From Chthonomonadaceae bacterium (GTDB taxonomy: Bacteria > Armatimonadota > Chthonomonadetes > Chthonomonadales > Chthonomonadaceae), in the NCBI GenBank assembly GCA_025355115.1, contig JANXLO010000410.1:1-7561 (forward strand): DNA of 7,561 nt, written 5' to 3'. Positions 1-6,046 of the stretch are shown piece after piece. Position 1 is the stretch's first letter. Every line of letters starts with the position of its first letter. The translations under genes and the position numbers were made by a program. The notes under the pieces are model-generated. The model was not told where the DNA came from, ran no database searches, and worked only from the letters and a program-made list of their open reading frames with translations.

Positions 1-1
1 C

Positions 2-1549
2 TGGCTGACCACTCAAGCTGCACATGTCATCACGATCGACGAACTCTACCGTCACCTGACAACCGGTGAGACGCTCCCGACGAACGCCATAGTTCTTACT
101 TTCGATGACAACTACCAGGGTTTTTACGACTACGCCTATCCGATCCTCAAGAAACTCAACTATCCCTCAACGATGTTCGTGCATACCAACTATGTCGGCG
201 ACAAAAAGAGCGATCACCCCAAAATGGACTGGGCGACGCTCAAACAGCTGGAAAGCGAGAAGCTTTTCACGATCGGATCGCACACGCAGTCGCATCCAGA
301 CGACATCACGAAGCTCTCGCCTGACGAACAGGAAAAAGAGCTATCCGGGGCCAAAGAGATTCTAGAGAAGCAGCTTGGTCACCCTGTCCCGTATCTCGCC
401 TACCCCAACGGGAAGGCGGACAAAGTGACGAAGGAGCTTGCCCGCAAAGTGGGCTACACCATGGCGTTCACGATAGACAACGGCGCTGCGGAGGCCTCTC
501 CAGACATCCTCCTCGTCAATCGAACCATTCAGACCCGGCTCGAAAAAGTCTGGAAGGAGTGTCAGGACGCCAAGCGGTTCGCGCCCTCGGCGGTGGCTGA
601 GTTCGATCTCAACCCGACGCCTGTCAGAATAGAGATCGCAGATTTTGGAGGCGTGAAGCTGGGGATCGTGCGGGGCGGAGCTCCCACGACGCACCATTCG
701 CCTGTTCGTCAAAGCGTAGGCCAATTCATCACGGATGTGCCGGGCGGTGTCGCAGGAATCAACGGCACTTTTTTTGCAGATGCCCGTCTTGCAGGCAGCG
801 ACACGACCCTCATTGGCCCGAGCCAGAATCCGCTGGACACCGCTCTTGTCCCCGACCTCGCCGAGGACAGGCTGCCGCGACTCATCAATCGGCCAATCGT
901 CCTCTGGGGTCCGAAGAATCTCGCCATCGTGCCTTTCCAGCCAGGAATTATGAACTCCGGCGACTCGTTCCGCGCATTCATGCCAGACTATACGGAGCTG
1001 TTCCTGGCAGGGGCATGGATAGTCCATGCAGGTGTGCCGCGCACCACCGAAGAGATGAAGCCTTACTCCGCGGGTGATTTTGCAGACCCGCGGAGGCGTG
1101 CTTTCTTCGGCATTTCGGAGAGCGGGGAGATAATTCTTGGGGCTTCTCTCGATGTCGTGGACACCGCGATGCTAGCGGAGGCCGCCGCGGCTGCTGGAGC
1201 CAAGGAGGCCGTTCTGCTCGACTCTGGCTTCTCGACATCGCTCTGTTTCGATGGAAAAGTAATGGTGTCAGGGCACACTTCCTCAGGCCTAGTCTCTCGC
1301 GCTGTGCCTCATGCGATAGTTCTGACGGGCACGCTGGAGCCGCCGACGGATCCTCAGACCCTCGAAGCGTTCAACCAGGCGGACACGATGCTCATTCCGC
1401 CCGGCGCTCCAGGCTCCGAGACGGGGCCAGCCATCAAATCTACGCATCGACGCCGCAAACGGCGCAAGAAGCACACCATCGACAGCACTGTTCCGACGAC
1501 AATCCCTACGGACACGCTTGCTCCAGGTGTTCCCAACGCGCCTCCATAG
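2..1549 (+). CDS. Polysaccharide deacetylase fused to phosphodiester glycosidase (NAGPA-like) domain, 5'-truncated
   Basis: The reading frame is already open at base 2, so the gene begins upstream of the window; the first in-frame ATG (173) lies inside the first domain and is not the true start. The N-terminal part is a NodB-homology (CE4-like) deacetylase, which removes acetyl groups from N-acetylated polysaccharides such as peptidoglycan or exopolysaccharide. It shows the catalytic and metal Asp pair in TFDD (98-109), the metal-binding HxxxH of SHTQSH (281-295) and the YPNG substrate-groove motif (401-412). From about 600 to 1335 follows a NAGPA/DUF2233-like domain with GINGTFF (755-775), an RRAFFGIS strand and DSGFSTSL (1220-1243), where the family usually has DGGGSS. 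The end is a very basic stretch (THRRRKRRKKH, about 1441-1473) and a Thr/Pro-rich tail. Export is likely but the N-terminus is missing. The deacetylase call is firm and the second domain fairly firm; the substrate is unknown. Confidence 0.88.
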   Translation, partial: WLTTQAAHVITIDELYRHLTTGETLPTNAIVLTFDDNYQGFYDYAYPILKKLNYPSTMFVHTNYVGDKKSDHPKMDWATLKQLESEKLFTIGSHTQSHPDDITKLSPDEQEKELSGAKEILEKQLGHPVPYLAYPNGKADKVTKELARKVGYTMAFTIDNGAAEASPDILLVNRTIQTRLEKVWKECQDAKRFAPSAVAEFDLNPTPVRIEIADFGGVKLGIVRGGAPTTHHSPVRQSVGQFITDVPGGVAGINGTFFADARLAGSDTTLIGPSQNPLDTALVPDLAEDRLPRLINRPIVLWGPKNLAIVPFQPGIMNSGDSFRAFMPDYTELFLAGAWIVHAGVPRTTEEMKPYSAGDFADPRRRAFFGISESGEIILGASLDVVDTAMLAEAAAAAGAKEAVLLDSGFSTSLCFDGKVMVSGHTSSGLVSRAVPHAIVLTGTLEPPTDPQTLEAFNQADTMLIPPGAPGSETGPAIKSTHRRRKRRKKHTIDSTVPTTIPTDTLAPGVPNAPP

Positions 1550-1580
1550 CCGAATTTACCTGACAAATGAAATCGGGAAC

Positions 1581-1611
1581 TTGACACACAGACAAGTATG
1601 TACGGTACAAT
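1581..1611 (+). promoter_or_regulatory. Sigma-70-like promoter for the YHS gene
   Basis: A perfect -35 box TTGACA (1581-1586) is followed by TACAAT (1606-1611), a five-of-six match to the -10 consensus. The spacer is 19 nt, longer than the usual 17. Transcription would start near 1618 and give a leader of about 170 nt before the YHS gene at 1787. It is the best promoter-like sequence I saw in the window, and it lies in a real intergenic spacer. No terminator with a T-run is visible between the upstream gene and this promoter. Confidence 0.6.
1599..1609. promoter_or_regulatory. Perfect 11-bp palindrome overlapping the -10 box (candidate operator)
   Basis: TGTAC-G-GTACA is a perfect inverted repeat (5-bp arms, 1-nt centre). 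Its right arm covers the first four bases of the -10 hexamer TACAAT, so a protein bound there would block RNA polymerase. A weaker pair, AATAG (1609-1613) and CTATT (1624-1628), lies just downstream. The regulator is unknown; a chance palindrome of this length cannot be excluded. Confidence 0.35.
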
Positions 1612-1786
1612 AGACGAAGCGTACTATTTCGGGCCGCCCAAAGTGCAAACTGCCGCTTTTCAACGCAGCTGACCTACTGTGGTTCGCATCCCGCAAGTAC
1701 CGCCCACGGCGTCGTCTTCCAGTCCAGCACTATCTATCCCAGACGCGCATCATAATTTGCCTTAACGAAGGCCAGGAGATCATCGC

Positions 1787-2095
1787 ATGAAGAAACTTAT
1801 CGCCCTCTTCACCATCGCCGCCACGCTTACGAGCATCGCTGCCCTCGCCGGCCCGCCCGCAAAGGGCGCCAAGAAAATGGCTAAGACCACCGACGTTTGG
1901 ACCTGTCCTGTGACGGGCGAAGCCATCACTGACCACAAAGGCACCGGCGCTCCCGTCGTCATGGACAAGTACACGGTTCACTTCTGCTGCGCTGGCTGCC
2001 CGGAGAAATTCGCCAAGCTGACCGACAAAGAGAAGAAAGCCAAAGTCGCTGCGGCTGTCAAGAAGGATGCTCCTGCAAAAGCGAAAAAAAGCTAG
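1787..2095 (+). CDS. Small exported YHS-domain (metal-binding) protein
   Basis: The 102-residue product has a classic Sec signal peptide: MKK, a hydrophobic core to about residue 19, then an ALA-like cleavage site near residue 21. The mature part carries one YHS-type domain with Cys40-Pro in WTCPVTGE and the cluster Cys67-Cys68-Ala-Gly-Cys71 in HFCCAGC, followed by PEKFAKL. This CP...FCCxGC arrangement is typical of YHS/TRASH-like domains, which bind metal ions through cysteines and occur in copper and other heavy-metal handling proteins. The C-terminus is a Lys/Ala-rich tail without predicted structure. The start is supported by AGGAG at 1774-1778, eight bases before the ATG. It appears to be a single-gene unit with its own promoter and a hairpin after it. 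The metal and the partner are not visible from sequence; periplasmic metal binding is inferred. Confidence 0.85.
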   Translation: MKKLIALFTIAATLTSIAALAGPPAKGAKKMAKTTDVWTCPVTGEAITDHKGTGAPVVMDKYTVHFCCAGCPEKFAKLTDKEKKAKVAAAVKKDAPAKAKKS

Positions 2096-2122
2096 TCTCT
2101 CATTCGCTGATTCGCAGTGCGA

Positions 2123-2150
2123 GGCATGAGGTCCGCCTGGCCCTCATGCC
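2123..2150 (+). terminator. Perfect 9-bp hairpin after the YHS gene, no T-tract
   Basis: GGCATGAGG (2123-2131) and CCTCATGCC (2142-2150) are exact reverse complements around a 10-nt loop, 27 nt after the YHS stop codon. The stem is stable, but the following bases (AACAATGATT) are not T-rich, so it is not a canonical intrinsic terminator. It may instead protect the 3' end of the mRNA or work with a termination factor. Confidence 0.4.
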
Positions 2151-2272
2151 AACAATGATTCTAACACTCCGTTCGTACCATTCATGCCGCCTCTATCTGT
2201 CGCGCTCTCATGGCGCTGACTGTTGAAGGCGCGTTTTGGCATAACTTTTTCTGGAAACCTGCTCACCGCTCG

Positions 2273-2953
2273 ATGCCGAAATACCTCCTCATCTTTGAGA
2301 AGAGCGAGTCCGTTCGCTGGCTCGGACACCTCGACATACTCCGCACTTTTGAACGCGCTATTCGGCGCGCAGGGCTTCCCGTCGCCTTTTCCACCGGTTT
2401 CAATCCTCGAGAGCGCATCGCATTCGCCTCCGCCCTCAGCACCGGCGTGACCGCTGGAGCTGAGCCCGCAGTGGTTGAGCTTACCGACACCATCGATATC
2501 GACCTGCTTCTGACCGATTTGAACGCAGCTTTGCCGCCCGGAATCAGGGTGGGAGAGTGCAAAGAGATTCCGGAGGCCGGTTCGCGCGACCTCCTGAACA
2601 GCTTTGACCGCGCCGAGTACGAAGTCGTCTGCGCCTGCCCGCCCGAGACAGATCCTGCCGAAGTGGAGGCTGCGCTGCTTGCTCTTATGGCGCGGACCGA
2701 ACTCGACGTCGTGAGGGCGCGCGAAGGCCGATCACGTAATCTGGACATCCGTCCCTACCTGTTCTCACTTGCACTGGTTTCCGGCAGCATCACCGCAAAT
2801 CGCCTGACGCTCACAATGACGGTCGCGATTGGCGAAACCGGGAACGCCAAGCCCCCGGAGGTCATCTCGCTTCTCGCCGAGAGGATCTCCGGTCTCACTT
2901 TGCGTCGTTCACACCGCGCCCGCTTGCTCAGCTCGGCCACCGCCGCTCCCTGA
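2273..2953 (+). CDS. DUF2344 / TIGR03936 family (radical SAM-linked) protein
   Basis: The 226-residue product matches the DUF2344 family, whose members are fused to or encoded beside a TIGR03960-type radical SAM protein. Family hallmarks are visible: the N-terminal strand ending in RWLGHLD (residues 15-21), the helix LRTFERAIRRAGLP, and STGFNPRERIAFASAL (about 40-55), where most members read S.GFNP...F..PL. A later LDIRPYLF segment is also typical. The molecular role is not established; a link to RNA or ribosome metabolism is inferred from its frequent neighbour RNase E/G, which is also the next gene here (86-nt gap, same strand, no terminator between). I chose ATG 2273 because family proteins begin right at this strand. 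An in-frame ATG at 2210 would add 21 residues without family resemblance. Neither has a clear Shine-Dalgarno. No radical SAM gene is adjacent, which is unusual. Confidence 0.85.
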   Translation: MPKYLLIFEKSESVRWLGHLDILRTFERAIRRAGLPVAFSTGFNPRERIAFASALSTGVTAGAEPAVVELTDTIDIDLLLTDLNAALPPGIRVGECKEIPEAGSRDLLNSFDRAEYEVVCACPPETDPAEVEAALLALMARTELDVVRAREGRSRNLDIRPYLFSLALVSGSITANRLTLTMTVAIGETGNAKPPEVISLLAERISGLTLRRSHRARLLSSATAAP

Positions 2954-3023
2954 AGCCCGCGCCGTGAACGCAGATCACTCTATTTTTACCGGAGCAGATG
3001 CTTCGGAACCAAATCTTCATCAG

Positions 3024-3039
3024 AAGGGAGGTCTCCTCC
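3024..3039 (+). promoter_or_regulatory. Ribosome-binding site of the RNase gene inside a potential hairpin
   Basis: AAGGGAGG (3024-3031) is a near-perfect Shine-Dalgarno eight bases before ATG 3040 and fixes this start over the in-frame ATG at 2998, which lacks such a site. The core GGAGG (3027-3031) is followed, after TCT, by its exact complement CCTCC (3035-3039), ending directly at the start codon. The transcript could therefore hide its own ribosome-binding site in a 5-bp all-GC or near-GC stem with a 3-nt loop. Confidence 0.65.
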
Positions 3040-5043
3040 ATGTCGAAAGAGATCATCGTCAACGTGGGCGAGCGCGAAACGCGCATCGCCGTGACGGAAG
3101 ACGGCAAGCTAGTTGAGATGCATGTGGAGCGCGCCGAGCGCGTAGTGGGCAGCCTCTACAAATGCCGCGTTGCCAATGTTTTGCCGGGAATGGACGCCTC
3201 GTTCGTGGATGTCGGCCTTGAGCGCAACGCTTTCCTCTATGTCGGGGATGTCCTGCCGACAGGCGACGACGCCTCGTCCTCCGGCGACTCGGACAATAGC
3301 CGAAAAGCCAGTGACCGCCCGCCGCGTTTCGCACGTGAGCGCCGCCCTAGCGCAGTTGAAGCCCCCATCGCAGCCGCTCCCATCGCACAGGAGGAGCAGT
3401 TCGCAGAGCACAAGGATGCCGACAGCGTCGAGGATAATTCTATGGACGAGGCCGACGCGCTTCAGGCGGCGGCAGAGGCGGAGCTGCGACTGCTAGACGA
3501 CGAGGACGAAGACTTCGAGGAGCCCGCGGGCGAACCGGAGCCCGGCAAGCCAGCTGCGCCTCGCCGGAATTTCCGACGCTCCGATCTGCGTCAGCAGCGG
3601 ATCAAGGACGTTTTGAAGGTGGGGCAAGAGCTGCTGGTGCAGGTCATCAAAGGCCCGCGCAGCACCAAGGGAGCGAGAGTCTCGACACGCATTTCTCTGC
3701 CGGGCCGCTATCTGGTGCTGATGCCAGAGGGCGACAATCTCGGGGTTTCGCGCAAGATCGAGGATCCTAAAGAGCGTGACCGTCTGAAGAAAATTGGCGA
3801 CCGCCTGCGTGATCCTGGCTTTGGACTCATCATCCGCACGGAATCCGAGGAGAAGACCGAGGAGGAGCTGCGCTCCGACTGGGACTATCTGATGCAGAAC
3901 TGGCGGGCAATCGTGGAGAAGACCAAAAGGGTCTCTGCGCCCGCGTTGATACAGCAGGATCTCACGCTTCTCTACAAGACGATTCGCGACGTATTCGGCT
4001 CAGACGTCAGCAAACTGGTGATCGACGATCCCGCTGAGTACGAGAAAGCCAATGAGCTGCTGGAGCGCATCTCGCCCAACCTGCGCGGGCGCATTCATCT
4101 GTACGACGGCCCGGTTCCCATCTTCGACCACTTCAAAATCGAGCAGGAGATGGATCGACTCCTGCGCCGCAAGGTGTTCCTGAAGACGGGCGGCTCGCTC
4201 GTCATCGATGAGACGGAAGCGCTGACGGTCATCGACGTCAACACAAGCAAATTCACCGGCGGCGGCAGCCTTCAGGAGACCATCGTCAAGACAAACCTTG
4301 ACGCCGCAGGAGAGATCGCGCGCCAGCTGCGACTGCGCGACATTGGCGGCATCATCGTCATCGACTTCATCGACATGAACAACGCCCGCGACAAGCAGGC
4401 GGTTCTGAAGACCCTCGAGCTGGTGCTGAAGAAGGATCGATCCCGCACCAAAATCTCCAACATCAGCCCTCTAGGACTGGTGGAGATGACCCGCAAGCGC
4501 ACCGGCGAAACCTTATCCGGCTTCATGACGGACGAGTGCCCCTACTGCAAAGGACGGGGACATCTGCCGTCTGCGGAGAGTGTGAGTCTGGTAATCGAGA
4601 GGGACTTGCGGCGGCAAGCCGGAGATGTCAAGAACGCGCGCAGAGAGGCTTTCCTGATCAACTGCCATCCGGAGGTCGCCGAACTGCTAATTGGGCTGGA
4701 GGGCGTGAACATCGCCTGGCTTGAGCAGCAGGTTCAGCGGGCGGTCTACATACGCTGCGACATGAATGCCCATATCGAGAAGTACAGCATCGAGGGCGGG
4801 GACATAACGGAGCTGGACAGAACGCGACTGAGCTACCGACGAGCGCAGATCGTCGAGTGCCGAGTGGTTCGATCCCTGCTCAAAGAGCCGAACAAGTGCA
4901 TCGGCTGGGCGGACGGCTATCTCGTCGATCTCGACGACGGCTACAAGATGGTCGGTCAGAAGGCGAAAGTTCGCCTCACCGATGTCCGCCGATCCTTCGC
5001 CACCGCCCAGGTAATTCCGGGATCGAACCGCCCCAGCGACTGA
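3040..5043 (+). CDS. rng: Rne/Rng family ribonuclease (RNase E/G) with S1-domain insertion and TRAM-like C-terminus
   Basis: This endoribonuclease (667 aa) cleaves single-stranded RNA, preferring 5'-monophosphate ends, and serves mRNA decay and rRNA/tRNA maturation. The S1 domain starts at VGSLYKCRVANVLPGMDASF (from residue 36) and resumes at IKDVLKVGQE (188). Between them lies an acidic, Ala/Glu/Asp-rich insertion of about 115 residues with a basic end (RRNFRRSDLRQQR); E. coli RNase E has only a short linker here. Arg266-Thr267 match the 5'-phosphate sensor pair. The magnesium ligands are Asp399 (with Asn401, in IDVNTSKF) and Asp442 (IDFIDM), 43 residues apart as in E. coli. The zinc-link CPYC is Cys500/Cys503, at the same 101-residue distance from the first Asp as in E. 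coli. The last 50 residues (GWADGYLVDLDDGYKMVGQ...) resemble a TRAM barrel. No RNase E-type degradosome scaffold follows, so rng is the closer name. It is probably co-transcribed with the DUF2344 gene and ends at a strong terminator. Confidence 0.95.
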   Translation: MSKEIIVNVGERETRIAVTEDGKLVEMHVERAERVVGSLYKCRVANVLPGMDASFVDVGLERNAFLYVGDVLPTGDDASSSGDSDNSRKASDRPPRFARERRPSAVEAPIAAAPIAQEEQFAEHKDADSVEDNSMDEADALQAAAEAELRLLDDEDEDFEEPAGEPEPGKPAAPRRNFRRSDLRQQRIKDVLKVGQELLVQVIKGPRSTKGARVSTRISLPGRYLVLMPEGDNLGVSRKIEDPKERDRLKKIGDRLRDPGFGLIIRTESEEKTEEELRSDWDYLMQNWRAIVEKTKRVSAPALIQQDLTLLYKTIRDVFGSDVSKLVIDDPAEYEKANELLERISPNLRGRIHLYDGPVPIFDHFKIEQEMDRLLRRKVFLKTGGSLVIDETEALTVIDVNTSKFTGGGSLQETIVKTNLDAAGEIARQLRLRDIGGIIVIDFIDMNNARDKQAVLKTLELVLKKDRSRTKISNISPLGLVEMTRKRTGETLSGFMTDECPYCKGRGHLPSAESVSLVIERDLRRQAGDVKNARREAFLINCHPEVAELLIGLEGVNIAWLEQQVQRAVYIRCDMNAHIEKYSIEGGDITELDRTRLSYRRAQIVECRVVRSLLKEPNKCIGWADGYLVDLDDGYKMVGQKAKVRLTDVRRSFATAQVIPGSNRPSD

Positions 5044-5081
5044 CAGCAGCAATGCCTCTTCGTAGGCTATGCCACAAGCTC

Positions 5082-5122
5082 ATGGTGTCCCGCCCTACTC
5101 TTAGGCGGGACGCCATTTTCTT
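5082..5122 (+). terminator. Intrinsic terminator of the RNase gene
   Basis: The arms 5082-5094 (ATGGTGTCCCGCC) and 5104-5116 (GGCGGGACGCCAT) form a 13-bp stem with a single G-U wobble and a 9-nt loop, followed by TTTCTT. It lies 38 nt after the RNase stop codon. It sits in the 85-bp gap between convergent genes; on the minus strand the bases after the stem are less T-rich, so it acts mainly for the plus-strand unit, though it could also serve the nitroreductase gene. Confidence 0.85.
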
Positions 5123-5128
5123 GACACT

Positions 5129-5983
5129 CTACTTCAAGCCGAACCCGCGTTCATGCAGAAAATCGAGGAGGATATGCCTGCCGGACAACGCCTCGGCGGT
5201 GGCTACGCGTTTGGCAGAATGTTTCGCCCAGTCACCCTGAACGTTCATGTGCTGAGACAGATAAAAGTCGGACATTGTCGCGCTATAGCGGTCTATCCAC
5301 TGCTTGCGATCTGTCCAGCCATAGACTTCGTGGTGCAGCATTTCTGCCTGGGGTAGTCGGGGCTTGATGGCGGAGACATCGGTCTCGGACGGCTTTCCAA
5401 TCGCCATACCGAAGAGAGCGAAAACGCGGGGCGGCAATTGGAGCAACTCTGAGAGTTCACGCGGTTTATTGCGGGCAGCTCCGACGTAGCATATTCCAAG
5501 GCCAAGCGACTCGGCTGCGATGGCGGCGTTTTGAGCCGCGAGGGAGGCGTCGATAGTTGCCATGAGGAACATCTCGAAGTAGTCCAGTGCCTCGCCGGGC
5601 AGTTCGTTCAGCTCGGAGACCGTCGTAAGCCGATTCAGATCGGCGCATAAGAGCAGAAAGAGCGGCGCCTGACGTATGAACTCCTGGTCTCCGCACAGCG
5701 TAGCGGCCTTCGCCTTCTGCTCTGGATCCTGTATGGCTATCACGCTCCAGGTCTGTAAATTTGAGGAGCTCGCCGCGCTTTGAGCGGCTGCGACAATCCA
5801 TTCGAGTGAGCCATCTGGCAAAGAATCTGCGCTGAAATGCCGAACGGATTTGTGGCTCAGCAGGGCCTGCAAGACAGGGTTGACATCGTCGCCTAACGAC
5901 GGCGCATCCGCCCCATACCGTCTTTCCAATAAAGCATTCAAATTCTCAGCGGACACATTTCCTCCCTTGTCAACGCCTGCCAT
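5129..5983 (-). CDS. Nitroreductase family protein, NfsA/FRP-like NAD(P)H:FMN oxidoreductase
   Basis: The product (284 aa) belongs to the FMN-dependent nitroreductase superfamily, closest to the NfsA/Frp branch, which uses NADPH to reduce flavins, quinones or nitro compounds by two-electron steps in the cytoplasm. FMN-binding signatures are SHKSVRHF (residues 43-50, Arg48 for the phosphate), SSSNLQTWSVI (72-82) and LGLGICYVGAARN (160-172). The central helix around 140-158 is the usual dimer-core helix, and the C-terminal region (YGWTDRKQWIDRYS) fits the family's extended arm. The N-terminal 'NLNALLERRYGADAP' segment also occurs in longer members. The listed start ATG (5983) has AGGAG only one base away; GTG at 5956-5954, preceded by AAGGGAGG with 4-nt spacing, is a good alternative giving 275 aa. 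The gene is convergent with the RNase gene and divergent from the beta-galactosidase gene. The physiological substrate cannot be told from sequence. Confidence 0.9.
   Translation of the reverse strand: MAGVDKGGNVSAENLNALLERRYGADAPSLGDDVNPVLQALLSHKSVRHFSADSLPDGSLEWIVAAAQSAASSSNLQTWSVIAIQDPEQKAKAATLCGDQEFIRQAPLFLLLCADLNRLTTVSELNELPGEALDYFEMFLMATIDASLAAQNAAIAAESLGLGICYVGAARNKPRELSELLQLPPRVFALFGMAIGKPSETDVSAIKPRLPQAEMLHHEVYGWTDRKQWIDRYSATMSDFYLSQHMNVQGDWAKHSAKRVATAEALSGRHILLDFLHERGFGLK
5961..5968 (-). promoter_or_regulatory. Internal Shine-Dalgarno supporting an alternative GTG start of the nitroreductase
   Basis: On the minus strand these bases read AAGGGAGG, four bases before a GTG codon (5956-5954) in the nitroreductase frame. 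This is a better ribosome site than the one at ATG 5983, where AGGAG is separated from the start by one base. The true protein may begin with (M)SAENLNALLE. Confidence 0.45.
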
Positions 5984-6032
5984 GCTCCTGGGAGTCCTTC
6001 CAAGCTGACCCGATCATCAGGATGGATCTTAG

Positions 6033-6046
6033 CAGGAAATGTCCTG
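6033..6046. repeat. Palindrome in the divergent intergenic region (candidate operator)
   Basis: CAGGA (6033-6037) and TCCTG (6042-6046) are exact inverted arms around AATG. The site lies about midway in the 119-bp region between the diverging nitroreductase and beta-galactosidase genes, where a shared regulator could act. On the minus strand the adjacent bases 6031-6026 read TAAGAT, a -10-like hexamer, but no good -35 box is at the right distance. No regulator gene is in view. Confidence 0.3.

Noticed and set aside
362..1027. 221-codon open frame on the minus strand
   Set aside because: It lies fully antisense to the deacetylase/glycosidase gene, which has clear family motifs; the minus-strand product is Arg/Cys-rich with no recognisable domain.
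173..1549. Starting the first gene at ATG 173
   Set aside because: The TFDD motif of the deacetylase lies upstream at 98-109 in the same open frame, so this ATG is internal and the gene is truncated by the window edge.
1550..1580. Terminator after the deacetylase fusion
   Set aside because: Only a weak bulged pairing (CCGAATTT with AAATCGG) and no T-run; not enough to call a terminator.
1587..1605. MerR-type promoter dyad
   Set aside because: The spacer length fits, but I find no good inverted repeat centred in the spacer; the perfect palindrome is shifted onto the -10 box.
2263..2748. 161-codon minus-strand open frame
   Set aside because: Antisense to the DUF2344 gene; Ser/Arg-rich composition typical of a shadow frame in GC-rich DNA.
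2998..3039. Longer start for the RNase gene at ATG 2998
   Set aside because: No good ribosome site precedes it, the added 14 residues contain the ribosome-binding sequence of ATG 3040, and family proteins begin with MSKEIIVNVG.
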